Made by a program: the position numbers and the translations under genes
Shown: positions 1 through 9,723 of the stretch, one piece after another
How the letters are laid out: the number at the start of each line of letters is the position of its first letter
How positions within the stretch are numbered: position 1 is the stretch's first letter
From: Micromonospora trifolii
GTDB lineage: Bacteria; Actinomycetota; Actinomycetes; Mycobacteriales; Micromonosporaceae
Length of the DNA: 46,680 nucleotides
Direction of reading: 5' to 3'
Assembly: GCF_022229005.1 (NCBI RefSeq)
Contig: NZ_JAKKFD010000025.1
Location: 1 to 46,680 of the forward strand
The notes under the pieces: model-generated
The model's input: the letters and a program-made list of their open reading frames with translations, nothing else
What the model was told of the DNA's origin: nothing
The model's database searches: none

Positions 1-587
1 CCTTCCTTTCTTGCGTCGATGTTGTCCTTGACCATCTTCGGGTTGAACGAGGGGGACGCCAGCGGGCGCTCTCCGGAGAGCGCGCCCCGAAGGCTGCCGG
101 GGGGCAGGTCGACAGCGGGGTCGTCGATGCTGGCGATCTCGGTGACGTCGCAGCGGTACCAGCGGGCCCCGCCCGACCAGGCCTGCGGCGACGGCAGCAC
201 GACGGTCAGGCCGAGCCGCCCGGAACGCCAGTCGGCTCCCACCGCCTTGTTGACCGCCGTGTCACACCCGGTCTGCGCGGCCCGCATGCCGGCCGAGCCG
301 GGCTGCGGGGGCGTAGCGCCCTCGGCGCCCGGGCCGGTGAGGGTGCCGACGTGCATGGTCTCCACCCGGTGCGCCTCGGTGCACGCCGTCGGGTTGTAGC
401 CGGTCAGGAAGCCGACCTGCTGGGAGCTCTGGTGGCAGACGTCGGCAGCGGGGACGAACTGCTGCGCCGCGACGGGCGCCGGCCAGTCGTCGATGAGGTC
501 AGTGTCGACTCCGGCGGGTGCGCCGCACCCGGCCAGCGCCAGGGCCAGCGCGCCACCCCCGGCGAACGCCGCCAACCACCGTCGCAT
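1..587 (-). CDS. Septum-formation-family lipoprotein, C-terminus outside window
   Basis: Begins at an ATG preceded by a GGGAGGT Shine-Dalgarno sequence and stays open through the window edge, so at least 195 residues are coded and the C-terminus is missing. The N-terminus has MRRW, a hydrophobic stretch and a lipobox LAGC with the lipidated Cys at residue 21, so an extracytoplasmic membrane-anchored lipoprotein is expected. It is a paralogue of the next gene: both share DDWP after the lipobox, a HVGT segment, GGARW(Y/F)RCD and GSLRGAL, with cysteines in matching places. These features fit the actinobacterial septum formation family (Pfam Septum_form type); the true function is unknown. The 82 bp gap to the upstream paralogue on the same strand suggests co-transcription. 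Family call is from memory of the motif pattern. Confidence 0.72.
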   Translation of the reverse strand, partial: MRRWLAAFAGGGALALALAGCGAPAGVDTDLIDDWPAPVAAQQFVPAADVCHQSSQQVGFLTGYNPTACTEAHRVETMHVGTLTGPGAEGATPPQPGSAGMRAAQTGCDTAVNKAVGADWRSGRLGLTVVLPSPQAWSGGARWYRCDVTEIASIDDPAVDLPPGSLRGALSGERPLASPSFNPKMVKDNIDARKE

Positions 588-669
588 ACCGACCTCCCGC
601 CGCTGCTGGCCCCCGACCGGACCCAGCCGGTCGATAGCACCACGGCGCAGCAGCATACGGCAACGATGC

Positions 670-1560
670 TCAGATCGCGGGCAGTCCCTCGGGGCCCGCG
701 CCGCGCATCGAACGGGTGAGTTTGCGGTCGTCGCTCCACAGGAAACAGCGCACCCCACGGTCGCCCTCCTCCCACTCCCGCTGCGATGGTGGGTAGTAGA
801 TGGACCCGGCCCGGTACGGCAGCTCGCTGTTGTTGGGCACCGCCGCGTACTCGGCGATCAGCGCCATGCAGCGCTGGTGCGCCTGCTCGGCGGACTTGGC
901 GAACTCCGCCCAGCTCATGTTCCGCTCCTCGTAGACGCCCACGAACTCGGCGCGGTGCGGCTCGGTGCAGAGCACCGGCGCCATGTAGTTGAGGTTGTCG
1001 CCGATCAGCTTGGGGTCGAAGCAGCGGTGCGTCAGGGGTGTGTCGCCGATCAACGCGCCGCGCAGGCTGCCGGTGCGGTTCACCGGCCGGGTGTTGTCGA
1101 TGCTGCCGGTCTCGCTGAGGTCGCAACGGAACCAGCGGGCCCCGCCGGCCCACGCGGGCGCGGACGGCAACGCGAGGGACAGCGCGAGTCGGGCCGTGTG
1201 CCAGTCGCCGCCGAGCACCTCCCGGGCCCGCTGGTCGCACTCGGCGCGGGCCGTGCGCAACGCCGACGATCCGGGTTCCGGTCGGGCCTCGGTCAGCGCG
1301 TCCGGCCCGACGAAGGTGCCGACGTGGATGGTCTCGGCCAGGTGGTTACGCGCGCAGTCCACCGTCTCGTACGTGCTGGCCTGCACGACGGTGGCGATCC
1401 GCGGCAGGCAGGTGTCGGTGGCGGGGGTGAACGGCTTCGGAACCCGCAGCGTCGGCCAGTCGTCGGTGAGGTCACCGTCCGCGCCCCGCGCCGGCGCGCA
1501 GCCGGCCAGCAGCATCGTCGTGACGCTGGCCAGCACCAGCGCTGGAAGCCACCGTCGCAT
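670..1560 (-). CDS. Septum-formation-family lipoprotein
   Basis: A 296-residue protein with N-terminal MRRW, hydrophobic core and lipobox LLAGC (Cys21), so a predicted surface lipoprotein. A GGAGGG Shine-Dalgarno sequence lies just before the ATG. Two related halves seem present: around residues 50-170 (CARNHLAETIHVGTF, then GGARWFRCDLSE) and around 180-280 (APVLCTEPHRAEFVGVY, then RGVRCFLWSDD). In each half a Cys is followed shortly by a His, then a GT/GVY strand, and a second Cys comes late, which suggests a duplicated domain with a disulfide in each copy. The family is common in actinobacteria, annotated as septum formation; no enzymatic motif is visible. The neighbouring truncated gene is a tandem paralogue. 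Confidence 0.75.
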   Translation of the reverse strand: MRRWLPALVLASVTTMLLAGCAPARGADGDLTDDWPTLRVPKPFTPATDTCLPRIATVVQASTYETVDCARNHLAETIHVGTFVGPDALTEARPEPGSSALRTARAECDQRAREVLGGDWHTARLALSLALPSAPAWAGGARWFRCDLSETGSIDNTRPVNRTGSLRGALIGDTPLTHRCFDPKLIGDNLNYMAPVLCTEPHRAEFVGVYEERNMSWAEFAKSAEQAHQRCMALIAEYAAVPNNSELPYRAGSIYYPPSQREWEEGDRGVRCFLWSDDRKLTRSMRGAGPEGLPAI

Positions 1561-1802
1561 CGTCCGCCCTCCCGGGAGCTGGCGGCCGGTCGCCGCGCCC
1601 CGCGGCGAGACCCCGGCGGGCGTGCAGCCTACGGCACCGTCCCGGTTGGAGTGTCGTCGCGTTTCCGTCGATCGGCCAGTGGCTGATGTCTGTTCGTCCG
1701 GATTCGGGGGTCCGGAGCGTCCAATTCTGCACCAATGGTCATTGCTGGGTCACAGCGCGTCCCCAAAGGTGCCGCGATGCGGGTGGCGGGTGGCCACGTT
1801 CG

Positions 1803-1815
1803 TACACTGGCCCCG
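1803..1815 (+). promoter_or_regulatory. Extended start site of rpe: -10 box directly before GTG
   Basis: TACACT is followed by six bases and then the GTG of rpe, with no Shine-Dalgarno sequence between. This spacing places transcription start on the start codon, the layout of leaderless actinobacterial transcripts. No convincing -35 is visible 16-18 bp upstream. Confidence 0.55.
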
Positions 1816-2495
1816 TGACCGTACCGCCGCCGATCGTCGCGCCGAGCATCCTGGCCGCCGATTTCGCCCGCCTCGCCGAAGAGGTCCGTGCCGTCGAGGA
1901 CGCCGCGGACTGGTTGCACGTCGACGTGATGGACAACCACTTCGTGCCGAACCTGACCATTGGGCTGCCCGTGGTGCAGAGCCTGCGGGCTGTCACGGCG
2001 ATGCCCTTCGACGTGCACCTGATGATCGAGGACCCGCGCCGGTGGGCCCCCGGGTACGCCGACGCCGGGGCGTACAACGTCACCTTCCACGCGGAGGCGT
2101 CCGACGACCCGGTGGCGCTTGCCAAGGACCTGCGTTCGGCAGGTGCGAAGGCGGGCCTGGCCATCGACCGGGACACCCCGATCGAGCCCTACCTGGACCT
2201 GCTGCCCAGCTTCGACACCCTGCTGATCATGACGATCAAGGCGGGCTTCGGCGGGCAGCGGTTCATTCCGCAGCTGCTGGAGAAGGTGCGGACGGCCCGG
2301 CAGCACGTGTCGGCCGGGCACCTGGAGCTGCGCATCGAGGTGGACGGCGGGATCGCCGCCGACACCATCGAGCAGGCGGCCGCGGCCGGCGCCGACGCGT
2401 TCGTGGCCGGCACCGCCGTGTACGGGGCCGCCGACCCGGCGGAGGCGGTACGGCACCTGCGGGCACTGGCGGAGCGCGCGGCGCCCGGGGCCTGA
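1815..2495 (+). CDS. rpe: Ribulose-phosphate 3-epimerase
   Basis: Interconverts D-ribulose 5-phosphate and D-xylulose 5-phosphate in the cytosolic pentose phosphate pathway; ribulose 5-phosphate is also the RibB substrate of the nearby riboflavin operon. The 226-residue length is typical. Visible family motifs are APSILAADF at the N-terminus, HVDVMDNHFVPNLTIG (metal-binding His and Asp), FDVHLMI, the TIKAGFGGQ loop (family form is usually TVNPGFGGQ) and VDGGI near the C-terminus. The GTG start is chosen because a TACACT -10 box ends six bases before it and homology begins there; a longer open frame upstream lacks similarity. The next gene starts one base after the stop. Confidence 0.95.
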   Translation: MTVPPPIVAPSILAADFARLAEEVRAVEDAADWLHVDVMDNHFVPNLTIGLPVVQSLRAVTAMPFDVHLMIEDPRRWAPGYADAGAYNVTFHAEASDDPVALAKDLRSAGAKAGLAIDRDTPIEPYLDLLPSFDTLLIMTIKAGFGGQRFIPQLLEKVRTARQHVSAGHLELRIEVDGGIAADTIEQAAAAGADAFVAGTAVYGAADPAEAVRHLRALAERAAPGA

Positions 2496-2496
2496 G

Positions 2497-3453
2497 GTGG
2501 AGCCCGAGGCCGACCGCAAGGACATCATTCTCGTCGTGGACGACGACGAGGACATCGCTCGGTTCGTCGAGTTCAACCTGCGGCTGCACGGCTTCGAGGT
2601 GATCCACGCCAGCGATGGCCAGGAGGCCCTGGAGGTCATCGAGCGCCAGCGGCCGGACCTGGCAGTGGTCGACCTCATGATGCCCCGGATCGACGGGCTG
2701 GAGTTGACCCGCCGGTTGCGCGCCGACCCGATGACCTCCGCCCTCCCGGTGATCATGCTGACCGCCAAGGGGATGACAGTCGACAAGGTGCACGGGCTCA
2801 GTGCCGGCGCTGACGACTACCTCGTCAAACCGTTCGACACCGCCGAGCTGGTGGCCCGGGTCTCGTCCACGCTGCGCCGCAACAAGGAGTTCCGGGAGGT
2901 CTCCCCGCTGACCGGGCTGCCCGGCAACAGCCGGATCCGTCGGGAGATCAGCGACCGGGTCCGAAACGGCGTGGACTACGCCGTCGGCTACGTCGACATC
3001 GACCGGTTCAAGAGCGTCAACGACCGGTACGGCTTCGTGCGTGGCGACGACTTCATCTCCGCGCTGGCCCGCAGCCTGCACCGGGCGGTGGTGGGCGTCG
3101 GGCTGCCACCGGCCTTCCTCGGTCACGTCGGCGGCGACGACTTCGTCATCGTCTGCGCCCCGGACCAGGTGCGCCCACTGACGTCCCGGGCGGTCGTCGA
3201 CTTCGAGAACGCCGCCGACACGCTCTACGACCCGACCGACCGGGAGCGCGGCTTCGTCGAGTTGAAGGATCGACGCGGCAACATCCGGCGGGCGGCCCTG
3301 GTCACGCTCTCCATCGGGGTGTCCCTCTCCGACGCCGGCAAGCGCTTTACCGACCCGCTCGAAGCGATAGCTGTGGCCTCGGAGATGAAGACGGTGGCCA
3401 AGAGTCAACCGGGCTCGTACGTGGCAGTGGACCGGCGTCGCGGCGTCACCTGA
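2497..3453 (+). CDS. Response regulator with REC and degenerate GGDEF domain
   Basis: A 318-residue protein. The REC domain (about 8-128) has the acidic pair D15/D16, phosphoacceptor D59 in VVDLMMP, T89 and K111 in LVKPF, so it should be phosphorylated by an unidentified histidine kinase. A GGDEF-like domain follows (about 135-312) with LTGLPGN at its start, DIDRFKSVND and the signature GGDDF at 212-216. The signature differs from GG(D/E)EF in its fourth residue, the usual Arg two residues before it is His210, and the RxxD inhibitory site is absent (LPPA). Diguanylate cyclase activity is therefore uncertain; it may be a weak cyclase or a GTP-binding sensor. GTG start one base after the rpe stop implies translational coupling. 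No kinase gene is adjacent. Confidence 0.88.
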   Translation: MEPEADRKDIILVVDDDEDIARFVEFNLRLHGFEVIHASDGQEALEVIERQRPDLAVVDLMMPRIDGLELTRRLRADPMTSALPVIMLTAKGMTVDKVHGLSAGADDYLVKPFDTAELVARVSSTLRRNKEFREVSPLTGLPGNSRIRREISDRVRNGVDYAVGYVDIDRFKSVNDRYGFVRGDDFISALARSLHRAVVGVGLPPAFLGHVGGDDFVIVCAPDQVRPLTSRAVVDFENAADTLYDPTDRERGFVELKDRRGNIRRAALVTLSIGVSLSDAGKRFTDPLEAIAVASEMKTVAKSQPGSYVAVDRRRGVT

Positions 3454-3530
3454 GCGTGATACCGCTGTGAAGTAGCTCGCCTAGGTGGCGGCAGAGCCGG
3501 ATCGGCGTGTAAGACTTCCCGTGTACCCAC

Positions 3531-3703
3531 CACGCGCTGGCGGGACTCGGTGAAATTCCGAACCGGCGGTGATCCACGGTCCAACCGTGGTCAGCCCGCG
3601 ACCCGGACGGCTCTGCTGTCCGGTGGACCTGGTGAAAATCCGGGGCCGACGGTTGGGGGCGGTTCGTCCGCGCCCAGACAGTCCGGATGGGAGACAGCGC
3701 GCG
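3531..3703 (+). promoter_or_regulatory. FMN riboswitch (RFN element)
   Basis: Nearly canonical RFN aptamer. The closing helix P1 pairs CGCGCTG (3533-3539) with CAGCGCG (3695-3701). Conserved blocks in order are GGTGAAATTCCG-ACCGGCGGT, AGCCCGCGA, GGTGAAAATCCG, CCGACGGTT and AGTCCGGATGGGAGA. It senses flavin mononucleotide and lies 166 bases before ribD, so the whole riboflavin operon should be repressed when FMN is high. The expression platform (3704-3869) is GC-rich; I see no clear U-tailed terminator there, so control of ribosome access to the G-rich ribD Shine-Dalgarno region is more likely. The rest of the gap from 3454 holds no gene. Confidence 0.96.
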
Positions 3704-3869
3704 GGACGGACGGGTCCGAGCCGGCCGCTGGCTTCAGCGTGCCGTGCCGACCCCCCGGGGGCGGCTGTGCCGTTCCCGGAATCCGCCACCGCCTGCCCGT
3801 GGCCCCATGGCCACCGCCTCCCTGACCGCCCGCGCGCGGCTCGGCGAGTGAGAGGGCAGGGGCAGGGCG

Positions 3870-4931
3870 ATGGCCAGCGTCTCCGTTGATGAGGCGATGC
3901 GGCGTGCGATCGAGTTGGCAGCGCGCGGGCTCGGCACCACCAGCCCCAACCCGGTGGTCGGGTGCGTGCTCCTCGACGAGGACGGCGAGGTCGCGGGCGA
4001 GGGTTTCCACGCGTACGCCGGGGGGCCGCACGCCGAGATCGTCGCCCTGGCGCAGGCCGGGCGGCGGGCCAAGGGCGGCACCGCTGTCGTCACACTGGAA
4101 CCCTGCGATCACACCGGCCGCACCGGCCCCTGTAGTTCCGCGCTCGTCCAGGCCGGGGTGGGCCGGGTCGTCATCGCCGTACCCGACCCCAACCCTGTCG
4201 CTTCCGGGGGCGCCGCCACCTTGCGCGCCGCCGGGGTCCGGGTCGATCTGGGGGTACGCGGCGAGGAGGCCGAGGCCGGCAACGTCGCGTGGTTGACGTC
4301 GATGCGCCGGGGCTGGCCGTACGTGATCTGGAAGTACGCCGCCACGCTCGACGGGCGCTCCGCCGCGACGGACGGCACCAGCATGTGGATCACCTCGGAG
4401 GCGGCCCGGATCGACGTGCACGCGCTGCGCGGCACTGTCGACGCGGTCATCGCCGGGGTGGGCACCGTGCTCGCCGACGACCCCCGGTTGACAGCCCGCA
4501 ACCTGCGCGACGGCAGCCTGGCCATCCGGCAGCCGCTGCGGGTGGTGGTGGACAGCTCGGGGCGTACCCCGGCTGACGCCAAGGTCCGCGACGGCGCCGC
4601 ACGCACGTGGATCGCGACCGCCGACGAGGTCGGCGCCGACCCGGACGGCCGGGTCGACCTGTCGGCGGTGCTCGCGGCGCTGCACCAGCGCGGGGTCCGC
4701 GCGGTGCTGCTGGAGGGCGGCCCCCGGCTGGCCGGCGCGTTCCTGAAGGCCGGGCTGGTCGACAAGATCGTCGGGTACGTCGCGCCGCGGTTGCTCGGCG
4801 CCGGCCCGACCGCTCTGGTCGACGCGGGAGTGACCACCATCGCCGAGGCCATCGATCTGGAGTTCGTCGACGTTACGCAGATCGGTCCGGATCTCCGGAT
4901 CACCGCTTTGCCCCGCAAACGGGAGGGCTGA
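3870..4931 (+). CDS. ribD: Bifunctional riboflavin deaminase/reductase RibD
   Basis: Catalyses the deamination and then reduction of 2,5-diamino-6-ribosylamino-4-pyrimidinone 5-phosphate in riboflavin synthesis. The 353 residues comprise an N-terminal cytidine-deaminase-like zinc domain (HAE with H54 and E56; PC-x8-PC with C79 and C88) and a C-terminal reductase domain from about residue 150 (KYAATLDGR, GVGTVLADDPRLTAR, LEGGPRLAGAF). Length and both domains are complete. The ATG is preceded by a purine-rich GAGGGCAGGGG stretch and by the FMN riboswitch. The next gene starts one base after the stop, so this is the first gene of a tightly packed operon. Confidence 0.95.
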   Translation: MASVSVDEAMRRAIELAARGLGTTSPNPVVGCVLLDEDGEVAGEGFHAYAGGPHAEIVALAQAGRRAKGGTAVVTLEPCDHTGRTGPCSSALVQAGVGRVVIAVPDPNPVASGGAATLRAAGVRVDLGVRGEEAEAGNVAWLTSMRRGWPYVIWKYAATLDGRSAATDGTSMWITSEAARIDVHALRGTVDAVIAGVGTVLADDPRLTARNLRDGSLAIRQPLRVVVDSSGRTPADAKVRDGAARTWIATADEVGADPDGRVDLSAVLAALHQRGVRAVLLEGGPRLAGAFLKAGLVDKIVGYVAPRLLGAGPTALVDAGVTTIAEAIDLEFVDVTQIGPDLRITALPRKREG

Positions 4932-4932
4932 C

Positions 4933-5577
4933 ATGTTCACTGGCATTATCGAGGAATTGGGCGAGATCGTCCGGGTAGCGCCGACGGCAGGCGATTCGGC
5001 GCTGCTGGGTGTACGCGGCCCACTGGTCACGTCCGACGCCCGGCACGGCGACTCGATCGCCGTCAACGGTGTCTGCCTGACCGTCGTGGAGGTGGCCGAC
5101 GGGGTCTTCACCGCCGACGTGATGGGGGAGACGCTGCGCCGCTCCGCGCTGGGCGCGCTGCGCCCCGGCGACCCGGTCAACCTGGAGCGGGCCGCCGCGC
5201 TCGGTAGCCGCCTCGGCGGGCACCTGGTGCAGGGCCACGTCGACGGCGTCGGTGAACTGATCTCCCGGGAGCCGGCCGAGCAGTGGGAGACCGTCCGGTT
5301 CCGGCTGCCCGCCGCCCTGTCCCGGTACGTGGTGGAAAAGGGCTCGATCACCATCGACGGTGTCTCGTTGACGGTGGCCGCCGTGGGCGCGGACGAGTTC
5401 GCCGTCGGGCTGATCCCGACCACGCTCAAGCTGACCACGCTCGGCGCGAAGAGCGTCGGCGACCCGGTCAACCTGGAGGTCGACGTGCTGGCCAAGTACG
5501 TCGAGCGGCTGCTCGGCGACCGGCTCACCGACCCCGACGTGCGCGGGCTGGCCGCGAACCCGGGCGGAGTCGCCTGA
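4933..5577 (+). CDS. ribE: Riboflavin synthase, alpha subunit
   Basis: Dismutates two molecules of 6,7-dimethyl-8-ribityllumazine to riboflavin and the pyrimidine precursor, the last step of the pathway. The 214 residues contain the expected two tandem lumazine-binding barrels: the first begins with MFTGIIEE and includes SIAVNGVCLTV; the second begins near VQGHVDGVG and includes SITIDGVSLTV. Starts one base after ribD and its TGA overlaps the ATG of ribM. Called ribC in mycobacteria and ribE in many other genomes. Confidence 0.95.
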   Translation: MFTGIIEELGEIVRVAPTAGDSALLGVRGPLVTSDARHGDSIAVNGVCLTVVEVADGVFTADVMGETLRRSALGALRPGDPVNLERAAALGSRLGGHLVQGHVDGVGELISREPAEQWETVRFRLPAALSRYVVEKGSITIDGVSLTVAAVGADEFAVGLIPTTLKLTTLGAKSVGDPVNLEVDVLAKYVERLLGDRLTDPDVRGLAANPGGVA

Positions 5578-6266
5578 TGGGCCCGCTCAGCTGGCTGCTG
5601 GACGCCCAGGTGCAGATCGCCGGCTCGCCGGTGCTGGCCCGGGAGATCGTCGGCAACGCGTTCGGTCTGGTCTCGGCGCTGCTCGGGCTGCGTCGACTCG
5701 TCTGGGCGTGGCCGGTCGGCATGATCGGCAACGCGCTGCTCCTCACCGTCTTCCTCGGCGGGGTGTTCGCCACCCCGCAGGAGCACGACCTGTACGGGCA
5801 GGCCGGCCGGCAGGTGTTCTTCTTCGCTGTCAGCGTCTACGGCTGGTGGCGCTGGCAGCGCAACCGTCGCGCCGACGGCGGGCAGGCCGCTGTCGTGCCG
5901 CGCTGGGCCACCGGACGGGAGCGACTGATGCTGCTGGTGGTCGCCGTGATCGGCACCGCCGCGGCGTACCCGCTGCTCAAGGCCCTGGGCTCGTGGGGCC
6001 CGTTGCCCGACGCCTGGATCCTCACCGGCAGCCTGCTGGCCACGTACGGGATGGCCCGCGGCTGGGTGGAGTTCTGGCTGCTCTGGATCGCTGTCGACGC
6101 GGTCGGCGTGCCGCTGCTGCTGCGCGGCGGGTTCTACCCGTCGGCAGTCATGTACCTGATCTACGGCGCCCTCTGCGTCTGGGGCTTCGCCGCCTGGTGG
6201 CGCACCTCCCGCGCCACACGGCCGGCCGCCGCCCGCACGCCCACCTACACGGAGGCCATCGCATGA
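5577..6266 (+). CDS. ribM: PnuC-family riboflavin transporter RibM
   Basis: A 229-residue polytopic membrane protein of the PnuC family, with about seven hydrophobic segments and the signature region WPVGMIGNALLL plus YGWWRWQRN and YGALCVWGFAAWW. PnuC proteins move vitamins by facilitated diffusion; within a riboflavin operon, in the order known for actinobacterial ribB-ribM-ribA-ribH clusters, riboflavin is the likely substrate. Start is the ATG overlapping the ribE stop (TGATG). A longer upstream reading in this frame lies over ribE and is discarded. The stop overlaps the ATG of a tiny frame that bridges to ribBA. Confidence 0.88.
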   Translation: MGPLSWLLDAQVQIAGSPVLAREIVGNAFGLVSALLGLRRLVWAWPVGMIGNALLLTVFLGGVFATPQEHDLYGQAGRQVFFFAVSVYGWWRWQRNRRADGGQAAVVPRWATGRERLMLLVVAVIGTAAAYPLLKALGSWGPLPDAWILTGSLLATYGMARGWVEFWLLWIAVDAVGVPLLLRGGFYPSAVMYLIYGALCVWGFAAWWRTSRATRPAAARTPTYTEAIA

Positions 6267-6342
6267 GCGAGCGCAGCGAGCGAATCAGCAGGTCCAGCGC
6301 CGTGTCGGGTCACGACGCCATGGAACGAAGTGGAGTGGCGGC

Positions 6343-6346
<4 letters not shown>
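6263..6346 (+). other. 27-codon bridging mini-ORF in a repeat-like insert
   Basis: Between ribM and ribBA lies an 80-base insert. Its frame starts at an ATG overlapping the ribM stop (ATGA) and ends in a TGA overlapping the ribBA ATG (ATGA). The encoded peptide begins MSERSERI and is arginine/serine-rich with no domain. The DNA holds the near-repeat GAGCGAGCGCAGCGAGCGAA. It most likely serves only to carry terminating ribosomes into ribBA; a functional peptide is unlikely. No Shine-Dalgarno sequence of its own was seen. Confidence 0.45.
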
Positions 6347-7604
<1,258 letters not shown>

Positions 7605-7608
<4 letters not shown>

Positions 7609-8111
7609 CGATGGCGGGTTTCGGTGAGCCGGGAGTCGAGGCGGTCGACGCCGCGGGGCTGACCGTCGGGGTCGTTGCCGCCCGCTGGCACGGCGAGCTG
7701 ACCGACCACATGCTGGAGCGTGCGGTGGCCGCCGCCGAGGCGTGCGGCGCGCGTTCCGTGGTCGCCCGGGTCGCCGGCTCGGTCGAGCTGCCGGTGGTAG
7801 CGCAGGCCCTCGCCCGCCGCTGCGACGTGGTGGTCGCCCTCGGAGTGGTGGTCCGTGGGTCCACCGCCCACTTCGACTACGTGTGCCGCTCGGTCACCGA
7901 CGGGCTGACCCGGGTGGCGCTGGACGAGGGCAAGCCGGTGGCGCACGGGGTGTTGACAGTGGAGACCATCGAGCAGGCCCGCGACCGCGCCGGCCTGCCC
8001 GGCTCGGCGGAGGACAAGGGCTGGGCCGCCACCGTGGCGGCGCTCGACGCGGCGCTGGCCGTGCGGACGGTGGCGGCGGGCAACGCGCAGCGGGTCGGCT
8101 TCGGCGGCTGA
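7605..8111 (+). CDS. ribH: 6,7-dimethyl-8-ribityllumazine synthase
   Basis: Condenses the ribitylamino-pyrimidine with dihydroxybutanone phosphate to lumazine, forming icosahedral or pentameric particles. The 168 residues show ARWHGELTDHML (ribityl-binding N-terminal strand), the VRGSTAHFDYV segment that carries the catalytic His, GKPVAHGVLTVET and a C-terminal DKGWAA helix. Length is normal. Last gene of the operon; the following genes are on the opposite strand and converge, with only 19 bases between stops. Confidence 0.95.
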
Positions 8112-8130
8112 CGCCTCCACCGGCCCTCGC

Positions 8131-8874
8131 TCAGAGCCGACCGGCCTCGATGATCCGGCGCAGGAACTGCCGGGTACGGGGCTGGGTCGGCTCGCCGAGC
8201 ACCTGCTCGGGCGGGCCGCTCTCGACGACCCGCCCGGCGTCGAGGAAGCACACCTCGTCGGCGACCTCCCGGGCGAAGCCCATCTCGTGGGTGGCCAGCA
8301 CCATTGTCATGCCGTCGGCCTTCAGGTCGCGGATCATCGCCAGCACCTCGCCGACCAGCTCCGGGTCGAGCGCGGAGGTGACCTCGTCGAGCAGCATCAG
8401 TCGAGGTGAGTTGGCCAGCGCCCGCACGATCGCCACCCGCTGCTGCTGCCCGCCGGAGAGCCGGTCCGGGTAGGCGTCCGCCTTGGCGCCGAGCCCCACC
8501 CGGTCGAGCAGCTCCCGGGCCTGCGCCTCGGCCTCCGCCCGGCCCCGCCGGTGTACGCGGCGCGGCGCGAGGGTGATGTTGTCCAGCACGCTCAGGTGTG
8601 GGAAGAGGTTGTACGCCTGGAACACCATGCCGATCCGCCGCCGGACCCGGTCCGGGTCCACCCGGGGATCGGAGATGTCCTCCCCGTCCAACTCGATGGT
8701 GCCGTCGTCGAGTTCGTCCAGCAGGTTGACGCAGCGCAGCAGTGTCGACTTGCCGGACCCGGACGTGCCGATCACCGCCACCACCTGATGCTCGGCGACG
8801 GTCAGATCGAGGTGGTCGAGCACGACGTGCCCGCCGAACTCCTTGCGCAGCCCTCGACAGCGCAACAACGCCAT
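8131..8874 (-). CDS. Polar amino acid ABC transporter, ATP-binding protein
   Basis: A 247-residue GlnQ/HisP-type ATPase with Walker A GTSGSGKST (36-44), Q-loop in MVFQAYNLFPH, signature LSGGQQQR, Walker B LMLLDE and the switch His in LATHEMG. It energises uptake of an amino acid through the adjacent permease, to which it is separated by three bases. The family transports glutamine, glutamate, histidine, arginine, cystine and similar compounds; the substrate cannot be read from this subunit. Confidence 0.93.
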   Translation of the reverse strand: MALLRCRGLRKEFGGHVVLDHLDLTVAEHQVVAVIGTSGSGKSTLLRCVNLLDELDDGTIELDGEDISDPRVDPDRVRRRIGMVFQAYNLFPHLSVLDNITLAPRRVHRRGRAEAEAQARELLDRVGLGAKADAYPDRLSGGQQQRVAIVRALANSPRLMLLDEVTSALDPELVGEVLAMIRDLKADGMTMVLATHEMGFAREVADEVCFLDAGRVVESGPPEQVLGEPTQPRTRQFLRRIIEAGRL

Positions 8875-8877
8875 GGG

Positions 8878-9723
8878 TCAGCCTCCCGACTGTCGGCGGG
8901 CCGAGCGCAGCGTCACCCAGTCGGTGACCGCGATCAGCGGGATCGCGAGCAGCACGAAGAGCACCCCCGCCACGACGTACGGCGTGTAGTTGAATGTCTG
9001 GGCGGTGGCGATCTGTGCGGCGCGGACCGCGTCGATCGGCCCGGCCAGCGACACCAGCCCGACGTCCTTCTGCAACGCCACCACGTCGTTGAGCAGGGGT
9101 GGCGCCACCCGGCGGACGGCCTGCGGCAGGACCACGTGCCGCATCGTCTGCCGGTAGGTCAGGCCCAACGAGCGGGCCGCGGCGAGTTGGCTGGAGTGCA
9201 CCGACTCGATGCCGGCCCGGAACACCTCGGCGAGGTAGCCGCCGTAGGTGAGGACCAACGCGATCCCACCCAGCACCAGCACCGGCGGCATGCCCTGCAA
9301 CCGCAACCCCGGCACGCCGAGGGTGAGCAGGTACAACACGATGATCAGCGGTAGGCCGCGGAAGGTGTAGGTGTAGCCGGCGGCCAGCGCGCGGACCGGG
9401 AAGAAGACCGGCCCGCGCAGCGTCCGCAGCACGGCGATCACCAGCCCGAGCAGCAGCGCGCCGACCGCACAGCAGACCAGCAGCCGTACGTTGAGCCAGA
9501 GCCCGCTCAGCACCGTCGGCAGCGCGTCGCGGGCGATCTGCGGATCCAGGAACGACAGCCGGACCCGGTCCCAGCCCGGCGCCCCGGTCACCGCGATCAC
9601 CAGCAGCGTGCCGAGCGCCGCCGTCGAGGACGCCGCGACGAGCACGCTGTAGACGGTCTGCCGACGCCGGTACGCCGACCGCCGCAGCTGCGCCTCCGAC
9701 GGCACATGATCCAGAAGCGTCAC
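8878..9723 (-). CDS. Polar amino acid ABC transporter, permease
   Basis: A 281-residue HisM-family integral membrane protein. It has a cytoplasmic basic N-terminus, about five to six hydrophobic helices and the EAA loop AARSLGLTYRQTMRHVVLP, which docks on the ATPase. The GTG start overlaps the stop of the binding-protein gene (GTGA), and similarity to the family starts soon after it; the open frame continues far upstream but there it runs antisense to the binding-protein and hisE genes and is not coding. Only one permease is present, so it probably works as a homodimer. Confidence 0.91.
   Translation of the reverse strand: MTLLDHVPSEAQLRRSAYRRRQTVYSVLVAASSTAALGTLLVIAVTGAPGWDRVRLSFLDPQIARDALPTVLSGLWLNVRLLVCCAVGALLLGLVIAVLRTLRGPVFFPVRALAAGYTYTFRGLPLIIVLYLLTLGVPGLRLQGMPPVLVLGGIALVLTYGGYLAEVFRAGIESVHSSQLAAARSLGLTYRQTMRHVVLPQAVRRVAPPLLNDVVALQKDVGLVSLAGPIDAVRAAQIATAQTFNYTPYVVAGVLFVLLAIPLIAVTDWVTLRSARRQSGG

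Noticed and set aside
19..399. Plus-strand open frame at the left edge
   Set aside because: Antisense of the lipoprotein gene, which has a lipobox, Shine-Dalgarno sequence and paralogue.
3591..5786. Open minus-strand frame of over 700 codons over ribD-ribE
   Set aside because: Antisense to two clear enzymes and the FMN riboswitch; composition is shadow-like.
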